A DNA stretch of 64,000 bases from Ulota crispa (GCA_963920765.1 OY987242.1:35240002-35304001); one strand, 5' to 3'. Shown: positions 1-12,805, numbered from the stretch's first letter. A program made the numbers and translations. Notes: generated by a model from the sequence alone, not told the origin.

Positions 1-1575
1 AATCTCTTGAAGTTAGGCTCTTGGCTCATATCTACATAATCAAAGAATTTATGATACTAATGGATATAGACATGATAAGTGAATCAAATGGACTAATAGT
101 CATTTAAAGATTGAAAAGGTTGAGAATGATTTCAAAATTTTTATTCTAGGAGATTTAATTTTTTATAATCTGATGAACAACTTTAAACATTTAGGATATG
201 AAAAGAAGACAAGTGAATATAACTACACTAAATATTGCGTTTAGGTTGCCCCCACACTAATTTCTTGACTATATAAGTACTTACTAATGCTACAATAATT
301 CCATCAAAAAATATTGCAACAAATAGTTTTTAAATAGCATGTTAACAACAATGAAGCTGAAAAAAGACAAACTAGTAGCTTTCAAATCCTAAACCATTTG
401 AAAATTCAAGTATTTAGAGAGTTGCATGCACCTCAAAGTGCCCAAGTGATGAGTCATGAGGTAACTTACCAAGGTAAGGCAACCTAAATGCAATATTCAA
501 TGTAGTGAGTTTGCAAAGCATTTTAAAGATATAAAATGTGCCTATTCAATTAAAGTGGACATAAATTATATAAACATGTTTTTGTACATATTATTTTACT
601 TTAGAACTACTAAATTTTCCATGAAATTTGCATTTTAGGTCAATTTAGATGTTCATTTAGAAATTTTGTTTTGTTGTCATGTAGTTGAACATTTGACCTT
701 TTAAATGTGGAAATAATTTTAAGCATTTTTGGTATCATAGAATAGTCCTTCAAGGTATAGTATAAAATAAGTTTAGATCACAAATGCAAAAATGTTGAAC
801 TTCAAAAATCTTTGTTATATTGATTAATACTTAATAGTCAAACAAATAAGAAATTTAGAAATTATGTTTTGTAAAGGCCGATAAAAACTTAAGTATCTAG
901 CTAATGGAATTGGTCATTCATTTTTATTTTATCTTTTGGTGGATCATCTCAAGATCCACATGTTTTTATGGTCCATTGCATTTTTTACATTTGTCAAAAA
1001 TTGTGAAGATTTTTCATTAATGATTATGTATTTGCTTGATTAGAGTTGTGGATATGTTTTTATTCTTATGTTTATAAATGCATGGATTGGGTTAATGGGT
1101 TAAGTTACTTGTTTTGTGTGTGCAACCAATTTGAATGTCAGTTTCTTTGTTTGTGCTCCCAAATTGAGTTAATCCCAGTTTAAAGTGTGTAAACATAATC
1201 AAGAATTGTTTGAATTGAAATTGGTTGGAGTTATGGTCTCGTTGATGTAATAATGCCAAATTGGAATTTTTAGCAAATTGTGGCAAGAGAAGTCCCTTGA
1301 TTGTGGTTTCTATGTGGTCAATGAAAAAGTCAATTGAATGGTAAGTGTTGTTTGAGCTATCCTAATTGGAATTGATTATTATGTACGATTACATAGTACA
1401 TCAGGAAAGAGTAATTGAATCTTAAAATTAAGTTGAAAGGTTATTAATTTTAAGAGAGAATACGAATTGAGCATACATTTAAGGAAATACATTCTCAATA
1501 GGAATAGTGAGGGGAGGAGATAATTGAATCATGAGTTGGAAGAGTTACTTTTGGAAGGATGTAAGAGTATGTTGA
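1..1575. other. AT-rich intergenic DNA, nothing recognised
   Basis: No coding segment longer than about 65 codons, no TIR pair and no RNA gene could be supported here. It is ordinary AT-rich spacer left of the first piggyBac-like element. Confidence 0.5.
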
Positions 1576-2491
1576 TTAACCCTTTTAAGGACCACACACA
1601 TTTTCTCAATATTCACTAGATAGATACACGGGTGGTAAACTTAGACGTTCAGTTGAATCAAATACAATTTTAATTTAAATAGTCTAAACGTACAAATGGG
1701 AAGAACATCTTGTTTTGTATGAAGTATCAAAATTTCAATTAAATCTATCAATAGAGTTGAAATTTTACAATGATTGAGTGAGGATTACGTGAAGAATCTA
1801 TAGTTTTTTATGCTTTTGTGGTTTTGGATGTTAAGATTTCATGTGAGTTGCACTTAAGAAGGATCTTATGATTTTGGAAAGCAAGGTTTCCCACCTTTCC
1901 AATAAGATTAGTTTCATGCAAAATTGATAAAAATAGAAATCACAAGGTGTAGCTAAGTGGACAGAAAGAGTTTTCCCACTTTCTTTCCTACTCTCAGATA
2001 ATTTAACAAGAAATTTGATAAATGCCACAAAAATCCAATTGGTGAAAGCAATCAAGACTTGACCTTATATGTAGGATGACAAAGTTTAAAAATCAAATGG
2101 CAGCACCATTTCAATAGATCTTCAAATAATACAATTATATTGTTGTTGTATAGAGAAACAATATACAAGCCTATTTCTTAAGCAATTTGATTTTTTTTAG
2201 GACAACATAGTTAAAATGTGGCATTCTTCTTGAATATTTGATGTATTGTGTTGTTGCTTGATTCATCTTTTACCACAAATGGATATGCATTTTGAGTCTA
2301 TGTTGTATGAACACCATCATTTGTCAACTCACATATCCAATTCTATTATTGGTTTCTAAATTGAATGCAAAATTCTTATGGTCACTTGCATTCTTCAAGA
2401 CCAAATTCCAAATTGTTGAGCAATATTACTCTATAGGCCAAAAACCATTCTTTGCAACCAAAATATGGTTGCCTAGTCCTTAAAGGGTTAA
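1576..2491. mobile_element. piggyBac-like non-autonomous element (TTAA-flanked)
   Basis: The left end reads TTAACCCTTTTAAGGACC. The right end is its near inverse, GGTCCTTAAAGGGTTAA with one change. Both ends carry TTAA. No transposase is visible in the 0.9-kb interior. Its length and ends match the other TTAACCC elements of the window, so I place it in the same group. Assignment to piggyBac rests on the TTAA target and CCC start only. Confidence 0.6.
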
Positions 2492-3920
2492 GCAATTCAA
2501 GGAATGAAGGTGTTAAATATTTGATCTAGAATGAAGCCAAATTGGAGTAGTATAGATGTGATGGAGGTAATGTGCTTGGATAAGGTCAATACTTTGGTTA
2601 GAAAAAAATGTTAACTGTATCCAAACATTGATCATAGACAAGTACTCCATTTGCATTATTTCCTCTAATTTTGGTGGTTGCAACTCTGGAGGTGCTTTCC
2701 CACCTGTGTTATTGGTTTACTATCTAGAAGCCTTTTTAATTGATGAGTTATAATGGGCATTGATAAAAATCAAGCATTGATTGTATGCAAGCATGTGACC
2801 TTAATAAGGCTCATAATCAATGTCAAGGGAGTTTTTTTTTTTTTTAAACTGGTACATTTCCTACTCTTCTTTGGTCCACTCAATTTTTTTTTTTCAATTG
2901 GTTACATCCTAGACATGTATTTTTTGGTCGGCCAAGAACTTTTGGTTTTCTTTTTCATTTGGTTGATTTCCTAAGCTTAAAAAAATTGTTTGGTTGAAAT
3001 CTAAGTTTCAATGTATTACATTGGATTTCTTTCTTCTTACATATGCTGCAAAAAGATCAAACTTTTAGTTATCATGTGCATGGCATAGCAAAACAAGGTA
3101 TTGATGAAGGCAACAACAACCTAACAATCAAGCTACCCTCAAGCCCCAATCAATGCAAACTTCTTTATACTTTAAAAGGATTTATTATTGACTTTTGTTG
3201 CTTAAATATCCTTTGTTGGATTTGAACTAGGTCAAGTCCCACTAATTTGGAACCAACTATTCAATTTTCAAAAATATTTGGATTATGAATTGGAAGTCCA
3301 CACATTTTTTGGAGTCTAGTTAGTACATGAGTGGGGAGTCAAGATTTGGGCTTCTAGAATTAGGGTTTACACATGAGCGCCATGTGTCTTTCAAGGATTG
3401 GTGCACCAAGTGTACCTCCTTATCCCCATCAAATATCACCCATTCACCCACTCACCCACTCACCCACTTGGCCACCTCACCCTTGTTTTGAACTTTAGCT
3501 GAGTGTAACTACTTGTGAGAGTGAGGTGAATTTTGGTTTTGGCAAGATTTTGTTAGAATCTACCCTCATTTTGACATTTGGGAAGTGAGGATGTTCTTTT
3601 CACATGTTCAAAAAACATTTGATTTTTGTGTAGAAGGTATGAAAGTTTCCTCATTATGGAAAAGTTCATAGGGGATTTCCCACAAATTCAAATTTCATTT
3701 GGCCCATTTCCTAATCTACAAATATAAGTTTGACCAAATTTCCTAAAGATAAAATTGTAACTTGAATGATTTCTTGAAACCATGTTTTTATAGCCCAAAA
3801 GAAATCCGCCAACTTTCATTTTATTTTGACAATTCTCAAAAAAGGTTGACTAGCTTGTAACTAAAAGTATGTTCTCCTTAGACTATACTCATAATACACA
3901 TTTCAAGGAGCAAGGGAGTA
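2492..3920. other. Intergenic DNA with a short ACTCACCC-type microrepeat
   Basis: No gene recognised. Around 3430-3475 there is a short run of CACCCACT-type units. The rest is AT-rich spacer. Confidence 0.5.
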
Positions 3921-4261
3921 GGGGGTGTCAAACCTTTGATTTTGGGATAACTTTATCTTGAAATTCACTCAAAGTTATGGATGGTTGCTGACAAGACAAC
4001 CCTAGAAGTTATCACCCTTACAAAGCTTCACAAACCACTTGATAACTATGGTTGCTTTTCCCACATAACTCCTTTCCCTTTTCACTAGATGGGCAATGGA
4101 GTGAATTGTTAAGGAAAACTTCAAAATTTTCTCATTAAAACTAGTTGTTGGCACTAGCTACTTTGCGCATTCACCATTAGCATTTTATTAGGATTTTCAT
4201 ATATTAAGTCAAATGCAAACTAAAAATTTCAATAAGTTTTCAAATTGTATCTATTTGATAA

Positions 4262-4657
4262 TATCACAAAGAGTGCATATGTGATATTATAGAGGTGAGG
4301 ATGTGATATCAAAGAGGTCAGGATGTGAGATTAAAGGGGTGAAAATGTGATATTAAAGAGGTGAGGATGTGATATTACAGAGGTCAAGATGTGATATTAC
4401 AATGGTCACTATGATTGAATCCATATTATCACATAGAGTGGAGATGTGATATTATAGAGGTAATTGTGATTTTAGTAATATGATGTTGCTACTAATCATG
4501 CCCCTAAAAGCACAATTACCTCTATAATATCACATCCTCACCTCTATAATATCATATTCTTACCTCTTTAATATCACAATCTCACCTCTTTAATATCACA
4601 TTCTCCCTCTTTAATATCTCATTCTTACCTTTTTAATATCATATTCTCCCTCTTTAA
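4262..4657. repeat. Two opposed tandem arrays of a ~24-bp unit
   Basis: From about 4262 to 4465 a unit close to GAGGTGAGGATGTGATATTA is repeated roughly every 24 bp, with the middle position varying. From about 4500 to 4657 the reverse complement (TAATATCACATCCTCACCTC-like) is repeated in the same way. The two arrays face each other and could form a long imperfect hairpin. A weaker echo of the unit appears near 18635-18740. Confidence 0.75.
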
Positions 4658-5020
4658 TACTCCCTCCATCCCAAAATGATCTTCATGGTACACAAAATGT
4701 TATAGATTAAGCTCAAAAAGAACCATTTTTCAAATTTTTTTTGACCTATGAATAGAGTTTGATGTCCTCCTATTGCTTTGAAATTTTGAGTTTCAAATTA
4801 GTTTTGAAGGTGTGGTTTCAAAGTGCTTGAAATTTGAACTTTTGAGGCATTTTTGAAGAGCACCGGTGGCCACTCACTTGATGGCATGGGATTGATTAGC
4901 ATGCCCATGCTTTTGGACTATGTGCAAGTGTCACTAGCTCCCTTCCTCCTCTAACAAGAAGATCATTTTTTGACACTAAATAAAGGTCAATAGGAAGATC
5001 ATTTTGGGACAAAGGGAATA
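4658..5020. mobile_element. Stowaway-like MITE
   Basis: The left end is TA followed by CTCCCTCCATCCCAAAATGA. The right end is the inverse (TCATTTTGGGACAAAGGGAA) followed by TA. A CTCCCTCCRTCCC terminus with a TA target is the hallmark of Stowaway (Tc1/mariner) MITEs in plants. It is about 360 bp long, non-coding, and nested inside the GGGTGTCAAACC element. Confidence 0.75.
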
Positions 5021-5228
5021 TCACATAACCATTGGTTAGCTAGCTAGAAAGAGAGTTACAAGATCACTTGATAACTTTTATAAAAATGGGCCATAACTTT
5101 ATAACTCTATCACTCACCTCCGGAGGTGGGTGATAGAGTTATCACACATGATAACTGCAAAAGGTGATAAAATTATGGACAAAATCACCAAAAATTTTGA
5201 CGTGAAAAAACAAGGGGTTTGACACCCT

Positions 5229-6490
5229 AGTGGGATTGTGATCCTACCCAATTGTTTCTGTTACAAAGGTTGACTTCAACCAAGCACCGTTGTAGTTGGC
5301 TGATACAAGTGTTAAATTGGAGAGAATCAAATAAGGGAAAGGCCTAGTTGGTGTGTTGTAAGATGATGGAAGACTCCTGGTTGGTGTGAGTTTCACGTTA
5401 GAAAGCAATAGAGCTGTGGTAACAAAAGAGGGGGTTGCGATAAAGTTGGAGCTACTTAGAAAATAAAATGAAAGATAAAAATAATATGATTTTCAAATTA
5501 GTACTTTTAGTCCTACATCATTGAGAGACATAAGTCCTTAGCAATGAGAAGAATTGTGTTTTTGTCCTTGGGTTGTGCGATTACCATTTTGGAAAACATT
5601 GACCTATTTGAATTAATGAATCCTATTTACCATCTTCCTTGGTTTGGATCTATTATACAATAAAATAATTACTTACTTGGTGATTATTTACCCTCTACAT
5701 TGAGCAATCGTATAAGGTGGTGTAAACAATGAAGGTAGAGGTGTTTGGTGTAAAACCATCAAGAGCACAAACTAATTTTTAATGTGACCATTCACTACAA
5801 TTTTCCTTTTATTGAAATTATTAACTATGTTCATAATAATCCTAAACATTGATAAAGACTTAGCTGGTAGGTTCCTACATGTCTCTATGACAGTTTATGT
5901 TTGCAGATTCCAAACAAATTATCAAACAAATGTCTTACATAAGGTTCTTCAATATAAGTATGGGAATCTGCTAACCATATCTTCATGCCAAGCAAAACAA
6001 ATTCCTTGCGGAGATTCCTTATCCTAAGCTTATATGTAAAAAACTGAGTTTTAGCATACTACTTAAGTTATGTGACATGCTCCTACAGTGATATCCTCAG
6101 CAATGAGCATAGATGCATCATGCAATGCTGTGAACAATTTATAGATTTGCAAATTGAACAACAAACTATTTTGTGGATTTTTTTTGGAAAGAGTCGATTG
6201 TTTCAAGAGATTTCAGAAAAAATCATAAAGGGAGTGATGAATATAATCACTTGGCTAAAATTCCCCAAAACTTTGGATGGATAAGTTCAGATTTTATTGG
6301 CACCAGATGAAATTCTCATGTTGATTTGTAGGGCAACTTCTTTTGCAAAATTAGAGTATATCTACCCTTATGCAAAAAATAAATAAATAAATAAAAAATA
6401 AAAATAAAAATAAAAAATAAAAAATTGCCAAATTAGAGATTATAGATTCTTCATTTTTAAGTCATCCATTGCGGTGGTTTTTGTTGGCAG
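5229..6490. other. Intergenic DNA, nothing recognised
   Basis: No gene or paired repeat supported. An AAATA-rich low-complexity run lies at about 6377-6425. Confidence 0.5.
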
Positions 6491-6807
6491 TAAGGTAGGA
6501 GGCTCAAATTCTAAAATGATCTATCTTCCCAAAAGTACTATGTTTGTATATACTATTTTTCATAGCCTTCAACAATGTATAAGTGTGAACATTTGAGGAG
6601 GTGAACGATTTTAAAGCCCTATGTCACTTCAACTTCAAAATATCATAACTAATTCCAAAAAGTTTCAAAAAATATGAAACAACTTGGGTTAGATGCTACT
6701 TCTTCTTGTCTTTCAAGGAAAATTTACTGAAACCTATTTCAAGAAATTTCATCTCCCAAAATTCAGTGTGAGCCGTTAGATGGACGGTTGATGAGCCTCC
6801 TACTTTA
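6491..6807. mobile_element. TA-flanked AGGTAGG MITE, copy 1
   Basis: The ends read TA|AGGTAGGAGGCTCA and TGAGCCTCCTACTT|TA. The roughly 315-bp interior (ends GAGGAGGTGAAC and TTTCAAGGAAAATTTACTG) is clearly shared with the copies at 12486, 16856 and 33017. Non-coding. Confidence 0.7.
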
Positions 6808-7750
6808 CTCTCCTCATTGAGCCCCTCATGTAAAAAAATGGTTTTCTTATCAAGTTATGCCCTCCTTATCAACGTGTTTTTTTTTTCCGTATTGCTCATT
6901 TCGCTATGTATTGCCATATAGAAAAAGCATTTACGCAATCCCAACAAACACTTAGGAAATTATTACTACAAATATAAGCACCAAAAGTTCCTCCCTACAT
7001 CAGTGCTCATCAAGTTCTACAGTGCAAGATACCATAAGGCATAAACCAACAAACTTTTAGTAAAAAATGTCAAATATAATGGCCAACTTTGGACAAAGCT
7101 ATGTGGTGAGGGTAAAACACTGAGCAGTGAGCGGTGAAAGAATTTTGTGAGTGGGAACTGATTTTAAGCTCCAAATCAATATAAAAACTAAAAAATTAAA
7201 AAATTGGCAAGTTTCCAAGAGACTAAAGTTTAAAATGTATAATTATAGGGCCCTATATACACAATTATTGGTGGAATTTATTATTTTGACAAAAAAATAT
7301 AGGTTCATGGTTCATGACTCACAAATTCCCGCTCACAAACTAGCATTCCCTAACCAATTTTGAATGCTATTTCTTTTGGGCAAATGATAATTCCAATTTG
7401 TTTTCATAACTTTTTTCCTAAAATCTCCTTGCTTATAATTACAAATAGCTTCAATTTATTAAAGGGTGCTATGGCATAAAGCAACAAGGACCTAACAATC
7501 ATACAAGTTGTTGGTCATGAAAGAAGTACAAGCACAACAAATAATTGCTTAAAAAATTTGATCCAAGAATATTTGTGTAATTTCTGAAAAAGCAAGTGTA
7601 TCTATGGAAATATTGCAAACTTCAGGGGTATCCATGAAATTTTCCCTCAAAAACATAACTTATTGACATTCACATGAATTCAAAAAATGAAAGAGCCCCC
7701 CTTCTTTAAAAACTGCAATTTTTTAAAATAAAAATTTAAAACTAGGTCTT

Positions 7751-7787
<37 letters not shown>

Positions 7788-7875
7788 GGGAAGCTTTTAA
7801 TCATATAATATCGATTGATGAGATGAAGGTTACGAGAAGTTTTAGTTTGCTAGTAGGTATGGTTTTGAGAGACTC
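6808..7875. other. Intergenic DNA with half of a foldback repeat and an (AT)n run
   Basis: At about 7498-7650 there is one arm of the GGGAAATTTCATGGATACCC foldback family (inverse orientation). An (AT)n run lies at about 7757-7784. Nothing else recognised. Confidence 0.5.
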
Positions 7876-8126
7876 CACCTAGAAGAAAACATGCCATAAA
7901 CAACTGCATGACTATGTCACAACAAGTGCACAAAACAACTACTCAACAATTGCTCAACAATTGCCAACAATTGCTCAACAATTGCCAACAATTGCAAAAC
8001 TACTAAATGAGCCCATTTTGTAGTCTTGCACTTGTTGGCAGTTGTTGTGTAGTTGTTGAGCAATTGTTTGTGTTGGTGTTATGACATAGTTAGGCAGTTG
8101 TTTATGGCATGTTTTTCTTCTAGGTG
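7876..8126. mobile_element. CACTA-type foldback element
   Basis: The ends are CACCTAGAAGAAAACATGCC and its inverse (GGCATGTTTTTCTTCTAGGTG-like). The arms pair over about 80 bp. The centre holds a tandem repeat of CAACAATTGC(T) at 7925-7996. It resembles the elements at 13941 and 39745, with TIRs of the CACTAGAAGAAAA type. Confidence 0.65.
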
Positions 8127-8494
8127 TGGATCCACACCTACCCAAAAACTAAGACTTCTCATAAATTTCATTTCATTAATCAGAATTGAAGGATCCAAAG
8201 CTTCTTGCATATATATAAAGCTAAAGTACAAATTTCATATTTTTATTTTAAAAAAGAAAAAAAAAATTAAGTTTTTGGGCCAACTACCTTTGCCTATTTT
8301 CTAAAAATTCATGCATAACTTCTTTAATAAATGTTGGAATGAAGAAAAAATTAGATGCCCACACAGATCTTTGAATTCTTCATCTTCTATAAAAGTTTCA
8401 AAAAATTACACAAAGTAGTTTAGCCATAGGTACATGTCCAAAATCCCATTTGTCCCTCAAAAGGCTTGCCAAGGGGACAACAATCCTTCAGAGG

Positions 8495-8735
8495 TTAACC
8501 CTTAAATGTTTGAAAGACTCTTTGCAATTAGTACAAATGTACAATACAAGATATTCTTTTTGTACTTGAAATGAATTGACACTTTTACTACATTTGAGAT
8601 CAACAAAAAAGTTGAAATATAGATAAGAGCAGTTTGAGTAAGCTACTTGAGATCTCAAAATAATTTGTCTTGTTAATAACAAATGTCAATTATACGGCTA
8701 TGTATCTACTATGCCCATAGAATGCTTAAGGGTCA
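8495..8735. mobile_element. Short TTAACCC element, copy 1
   Basis: It begins TTAACCCTTAAATG and ends CTTAAGGGTCAA. A related copy of about 220 bp lies at 25797-26017, where the terminal TTAA is intact. Non-coding. Confidence 0.55.
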
Positions 8736-9398
8736 AATTGATGAAATTGTGTAAGATTTTTACCAAACATTTTTAGATAGCTAACAAACATGATATTGAA
8801 TTGAGTAGTATTATGTTTGAATTATTTAGTTAACTGTGTTTTGAGCCACTTGAGCTTAAAATGAAAATTGTAATTGGGTTCACTAGTAGGGATTGGATTA
8901 ATGTTTGGATGTTTGGAATCCCTTGTTGGGGGTGAGTTTCTCCCCTTGTCACTAAGAGTGACAAACTTGCATGTAGTTATAAGATGGGCATCAAAATTCT
9001 TCTTTGGTTTTCTTACTTGATGCAACAAGTGCTCTATCCTCTAACACAGTTTTGCGCAAGGTTCTACTCTTTGATAACCATTGATGATACAAAAACATTG
9101 TGCAATAAAAGAAAATGACATATTTAAAAAATTCTAAACTTTAAAGGCAAATTTGGAATATACACGTCATGACAATTCGGCAGATATTCTAGTAGTGGAC
9201 ATTACCCAAAAATTAATATTTTGAGTATGGATTGGTGCCCGTATTGAGGGATCTGCCCATGCATTTTTGAAGGGTTGCAAATTTGAAATACTTCCGAAAA
9301 GAAGTTTTCTTGGTGTTATGACTTATGATACAGCGTTTTTATTTTTGAAATGTTCAAAATCAGTTACTTATGACATAATCCAGAAATGATGGTGAACT
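8736..9398. other. Intergenic DNA, nothing recognised
   Basis: AT-rich spacer; no paired repeat or coding segment seen. Confidence 0.5.
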
Positions 9399-9640
9399 AT
9401 GGTAGGTACATCCAATTTCAACCATGTATCTAATGGCGTCACTATGTACAATTGGTGATCATTTTAGAATTCAAATCTAGGAAATCCATAAGTAGCTTAC
9501 CTTTTGTGATAAATAGCTTATCTTTCGTATCACAAAAGATAAGCTATTTATGGGATACTTAGATTTGAATTCTAAAATGATCACCTTGTGTACATAGTGA
9601 CGCCATTAGGTACATGGTCGAAATTGGTGTACTTACCTTA
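9399..9640. repeat. Long foldback repeat (~240 bp)
   Basis: Two arms of about 100 bp are near-perfect inverse copies. For example TGGCGTCACTATGTACA (left arm) and TGTACATAGTGACGCCA (right arm), and TGATCATTTTAGAATTCAAA with its inverse. The right end reads CTTACCTTA, so it belongs with the TA-flanked AGGTA group. Confidence 0.8.
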
Positions 9641-10840
9641 TCTCAAAGCTGCTAACATGGAGCGTATTGTACACTAAGTATTGCATTTAGTTGCCTTAAC
9701 AATTAGGTTGTTGTACCCTAGTAAGTTACCTCATGACTCATCGCTTGACCACTTGAGGAATGAGGCACATGTAACTCTCTAAACACTTGAATTTCACATG
9801 GTTTATAACTTGGAAACCGCTAATTTGAATATGTATAGCTTCATTGTTGTTGACATGCCCTTAAAAAATTGTTTGTTTGTTGCAGTAATTTTTGATGAAA
9901 ATTATAATAGCAATATTAAATATTTATATAGTGTGAAATGTCAGGAAATTAGTGTGGAGCAACCTAAACGCAATATTCAGTGTAGCATTGACACGCTGGA
10001 TTATTTTATAAATTTGGCCTCTCGTTTTGTTTTTAGTGCTACTGGGTCCTTTTGAAACCTGTGAGTCCTGTGACTGCGCAAGTTCCAACCAAATCTAACC
10101 ATGAGGTGATGTTTGGCATTGTGAAAGTAAGAGCCTTATTTTAAATATATATACTGCTCATATGCTACTCATGTGTCACTATCTCATGACTGGGTTGCCT
10201 AATTCATCTTGTTGAATTAGTCAAGAGGTTGAGGATTGTACGCCATAGCACTTCACGAGTATTGCAAGTTACTTGCATCTTTGTATCACAAAATCCCATA
10301 CAAATGAGAGTGGAGATCTAAAAACAATAGAAAGTCAGCCAAATGAAACATCAAAATAATAGCTTGAAACTTAAATTAGTTGGATTGAAACCAACTAGAT
10401 TTTTAGGAAACATTCAGTTATATTATAAACATATAGGCAATATTTGGTGCATGCACTGAAAAAAATTGGTTGAAAATGACAAATGTAGGACCAAAAAATC
10501 TCAAAATTTCCTTGAACAATGCCTTGTACATATTCATTGGTCACAACTAAGTTGAGGAGGAAAAAATGCATGCTTGTAAGCCATACTCATTATATCATTT
10601 TTAGAGTTCCATGCACCTTTAAAGTTTGAACAACAAGATTGTGAATAAATTAAAATGTTTAACGTTGCAAGTTGGCACAACTAGTTATAAAAAAAATCAC
10701 TCATGCTACACAATTTGATCAATTATCTAGTAACATAATAAAGTTATTTTTTCACAGTATCAAGGTGGGTCATAATAACAATTTGGAAAACTAAACAAAT
10801 AAAAAAAATTATGAATCCAACAAAAAGCAATACATTTTAG
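9641..10840. other. Intergenic DNA, nothing recognised
   Basis: An 85-codon open frame at 9798-10055 has no recognisable domain and I do not call it. Two short segments (9709-9760 and 9960-9990) resemble 450-510 near the left edge, so an old dispersed repeat passes through here. Confidence 0.4.
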
Positions 10841-11166
10841 GGGAAACTTCATGGATACCCATGAAGTTTGCAATATGTACATAGACACTCCTGCTTTTTC
10901 AGAAATTACACAAATACTCTTGAACCAAAAAATCTAGGCATTTGTTTTGTTGTGCATGTCACTTCCATTTTTCTTTTGCATGTGTGCAAGTTGCTTCTTT
11001 TTGGTTTCATTACATTCCCTTCTTTTAACATTGGTCATGAAGAAAGTCCAAGCACAACAAATAAATACCTAAAAATTATGGTCGAAGGGAATTTGTGTAA
11101 TTTCTGAAAAGACAAACATATCTATGTAAATATTGCAAACTTCAAGAGTATCCATGAAATCTTCCA
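10841..11166. mobile_element. GGGAAATTTCATGGATACCC foldback, full copy 1
   Basis: The left arm reads GGGGAAACTTCATGGATACC and the right arm is its inverse, ending about 11166. The arms pair over roughly 110-150 bp around a loop that includes CATGTCACTTCC. A second full copy is at 31286-31603; single arms lie at about 7498-7650, 29735-29925, 38285-38370 and 50948-51045. Confidence 0.7.
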
Positions 11167-11339
11167 TACGTTTTATGAATCCAACCACGTTAGCCTCCTG
11201 CTGCTTAACCCTTGAGCGCCTTCAATTCCCCAAATCTAGCCTTTCCATATTCAACATTTTGTTGTCTTTGTCCGTTATAATTTTTTGATATGTGCGATGA
11301 AAACATACCAAAATTTTCATGCATATGCAGACCTTGAGC

Positions 11340-12010
11340 TTGGTGCAATATCAATGGCTAACTCTTCTAGATGTTGTTTTTGAACTTCGGGTGCCAAATC
11401 ATTTGCAATGAGGTCCAACATGGCATGAATTTGGGTTGGGCGCTTAGGGATTAAGCTTCTTGGTATCCTACTTGATCTAAAGAAGCTAGGAGCAGAGCAA
11501 AACTAAGCATGTAAGGTAGCAATACCCATAAGCGCCGTGTCCCCATGGGCGTCACTAGGCACAATCAGAGACTATTGAATACAAAATCAAATGGTTATGG
11601 GTGAAAAAGTGATGGTTATGGGTGATGAAGTGATGGTTGTGGGTGATTGCATGCCTGTTTTGAGTACCCATCTCATTATTTAAGAACCAATCAGCCTTAT
11701 GATTAGCATCTCTTACACATAGTTCTTACAATTTCAATGATTTTGGACTTTGAAAAATCTTTGTGAACAAATGCTTGCAGTTGGAACCTTGAAATTGATG
11801 CCAATATTTTTGGTTTCCACTTCCTAACTTACAGTATTTTTTTCAAAGTTAGTCAATTGTTTTACCTACTCCAAAACCCTTATTTCCACGCTTATGGGTG
11901 CGCCTACCTTAATAAGATCTCTAGCTTCTTCCTTGCCAAGCACCTCTGCAGTCTTGCACTACATCTCTTGTTTCTCCAAGCACTTGCCATTACGCTCAGG
12001 TACAATCAAT
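11340..12010 (-). pseudogene. Unidentified coding remnant split by a MITE
   Basis: On the minus strand 11505-11338 reads as an open frame of about 58 codons without a start, including HAMLDLIANDLAPEVQKQHL, which has a natural amino-acid composition. On the far side of the MITE at 11512-11911, minus-strand 12010-11915 gives KTAEVLGKEEARDLI after a stop, so the two pieces could be one exon split by the MITE. I recognise no family. The piece could be host or transposon coding sequence. Confidence 0.35.
11512..11911. mobile_element. TA-flanked AGGTAGC MITE, copy 1
   Basis: The ends are TA|AGGTAGCAATACCCATAAG and CTTATGGGTGCGCCTACCT|TA. The 400-bp body is about 90% the same as 47259-47657 over its whole length. 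It lies inside the minus-strand coding remnant. Confidence 0.75.
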
Positions 12011-12485
12011 CCCTAGTTCATCACTGAGAGAAATCTACATCCCGAGTTCATTCCTGATTACAAAAGTTTTAGGCCATGATCACAAAGGACTCCTGAAACT
12101 TTAATTCTTGCAAGCGTAATTGTAGTAACGTTGAAATACACTTGGAATCAATCACAATATTGTCTGTTCATAACCAATGACGACAACTTGACAAAAATGC
12201 GTGAACGGAACTACTTGTAATTCTTTGTTTAAGCAAACATTAAATTTTTGTTGAATTAGAATTCTACGCACTAACTCGTTCGTATTAACAATTGCATTCA
12301 TTTCTTGATTCGTGATCCTCGAGTTTGTTCTTGATTGCAAATTGCATGCCGTAGTTCAAATGGTGCCTTGAAGTGTAGTTCCAAAAGAACTTTGAAAATC
12401 GGTTCCAGTATCCAGGCGCGGGAAACCGTTGACAATAACTTTACAGAATTGCTTGCTTAGAATCAGTCTGTTTTGAAAAAACATG
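11912..12485. other. Intergenic DNA with slightly higher GC
   Basis: Apart from the remnant up to 12010 nothing is recognised. The base composition is closer to coding than the flanks, but no frame stays open. Confidence 0.4.
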
Positions 12486-12780
12486 TAAGGTTGGAGGCTC
12501 TAATTCGGGCTCAGGCTCTAAAATGGATCACCTTCTCATCAAGTGTACTATTTTTATACATGTTTTTCATAGGCTTCAACAATGTACAGATGATATACAT
12601 GTGAGGAGGTGATTCATTTTAGAGCCCTATGTCATTTCAATTTCACAAAGCTTCAAAAAACATGAAATAACTTGGGTCATATGTCAACTCCTCTTGTTAC
12701 TGAAAATTATTTCAATAGATTTCACCTCCCAAAATTTAGTTTCAACCCTTAGATGATCCATTTATGAGTTTCCTACCTTA
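12486..12780. mobile_element. TA-flanked AGGTAGG MITE, copy 2
   Basis: It starts TAAGGTTGGAGGCTC and ends GTTTCCTACCTTA. The interior shares CTTGGGT and the GAGGAGGTGATTC and TCACCTCCCAAAATT blocks with copies at 6491, 16856 and 33017. Confidence 0.7.
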
Positions 12781-12805
12781 TCCTTGTTTCTCTATTTCAT
12801 ATTTA

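Larger units (their letters stand above)
3921..5228. mobile_element. 1.3-kb TIR element with GGGTGTCAAACC ends
   Basis: The left end reads GGGTGTCAAACCTTTGATTTT-like sequence and the right end is its inverse (AAAACAAGGGGTTTGACACCC-like). The TIR is about 20 bp with two or three mismatches. No coding capacity is seen. It hosts two other structures: opposed tandem arrays (4262-4657) and a Stowaway-like element (4658-5020). I could not place it in a superfamily and saw no convincing target duplication. Confidence 0.55.

Noticed and set aside
4262-4657. CRISPR-like array
   Set aside because: The units are directly adjacent without unique spacers, the array inverts, and the window is clearly a eukaryotic nuclear genome.
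9798-10055. 85-codon + frame
   Set aside because: No domain, no splice context, AT-rich composition; part of the segment resembles other intergenic sequence near 450-510.
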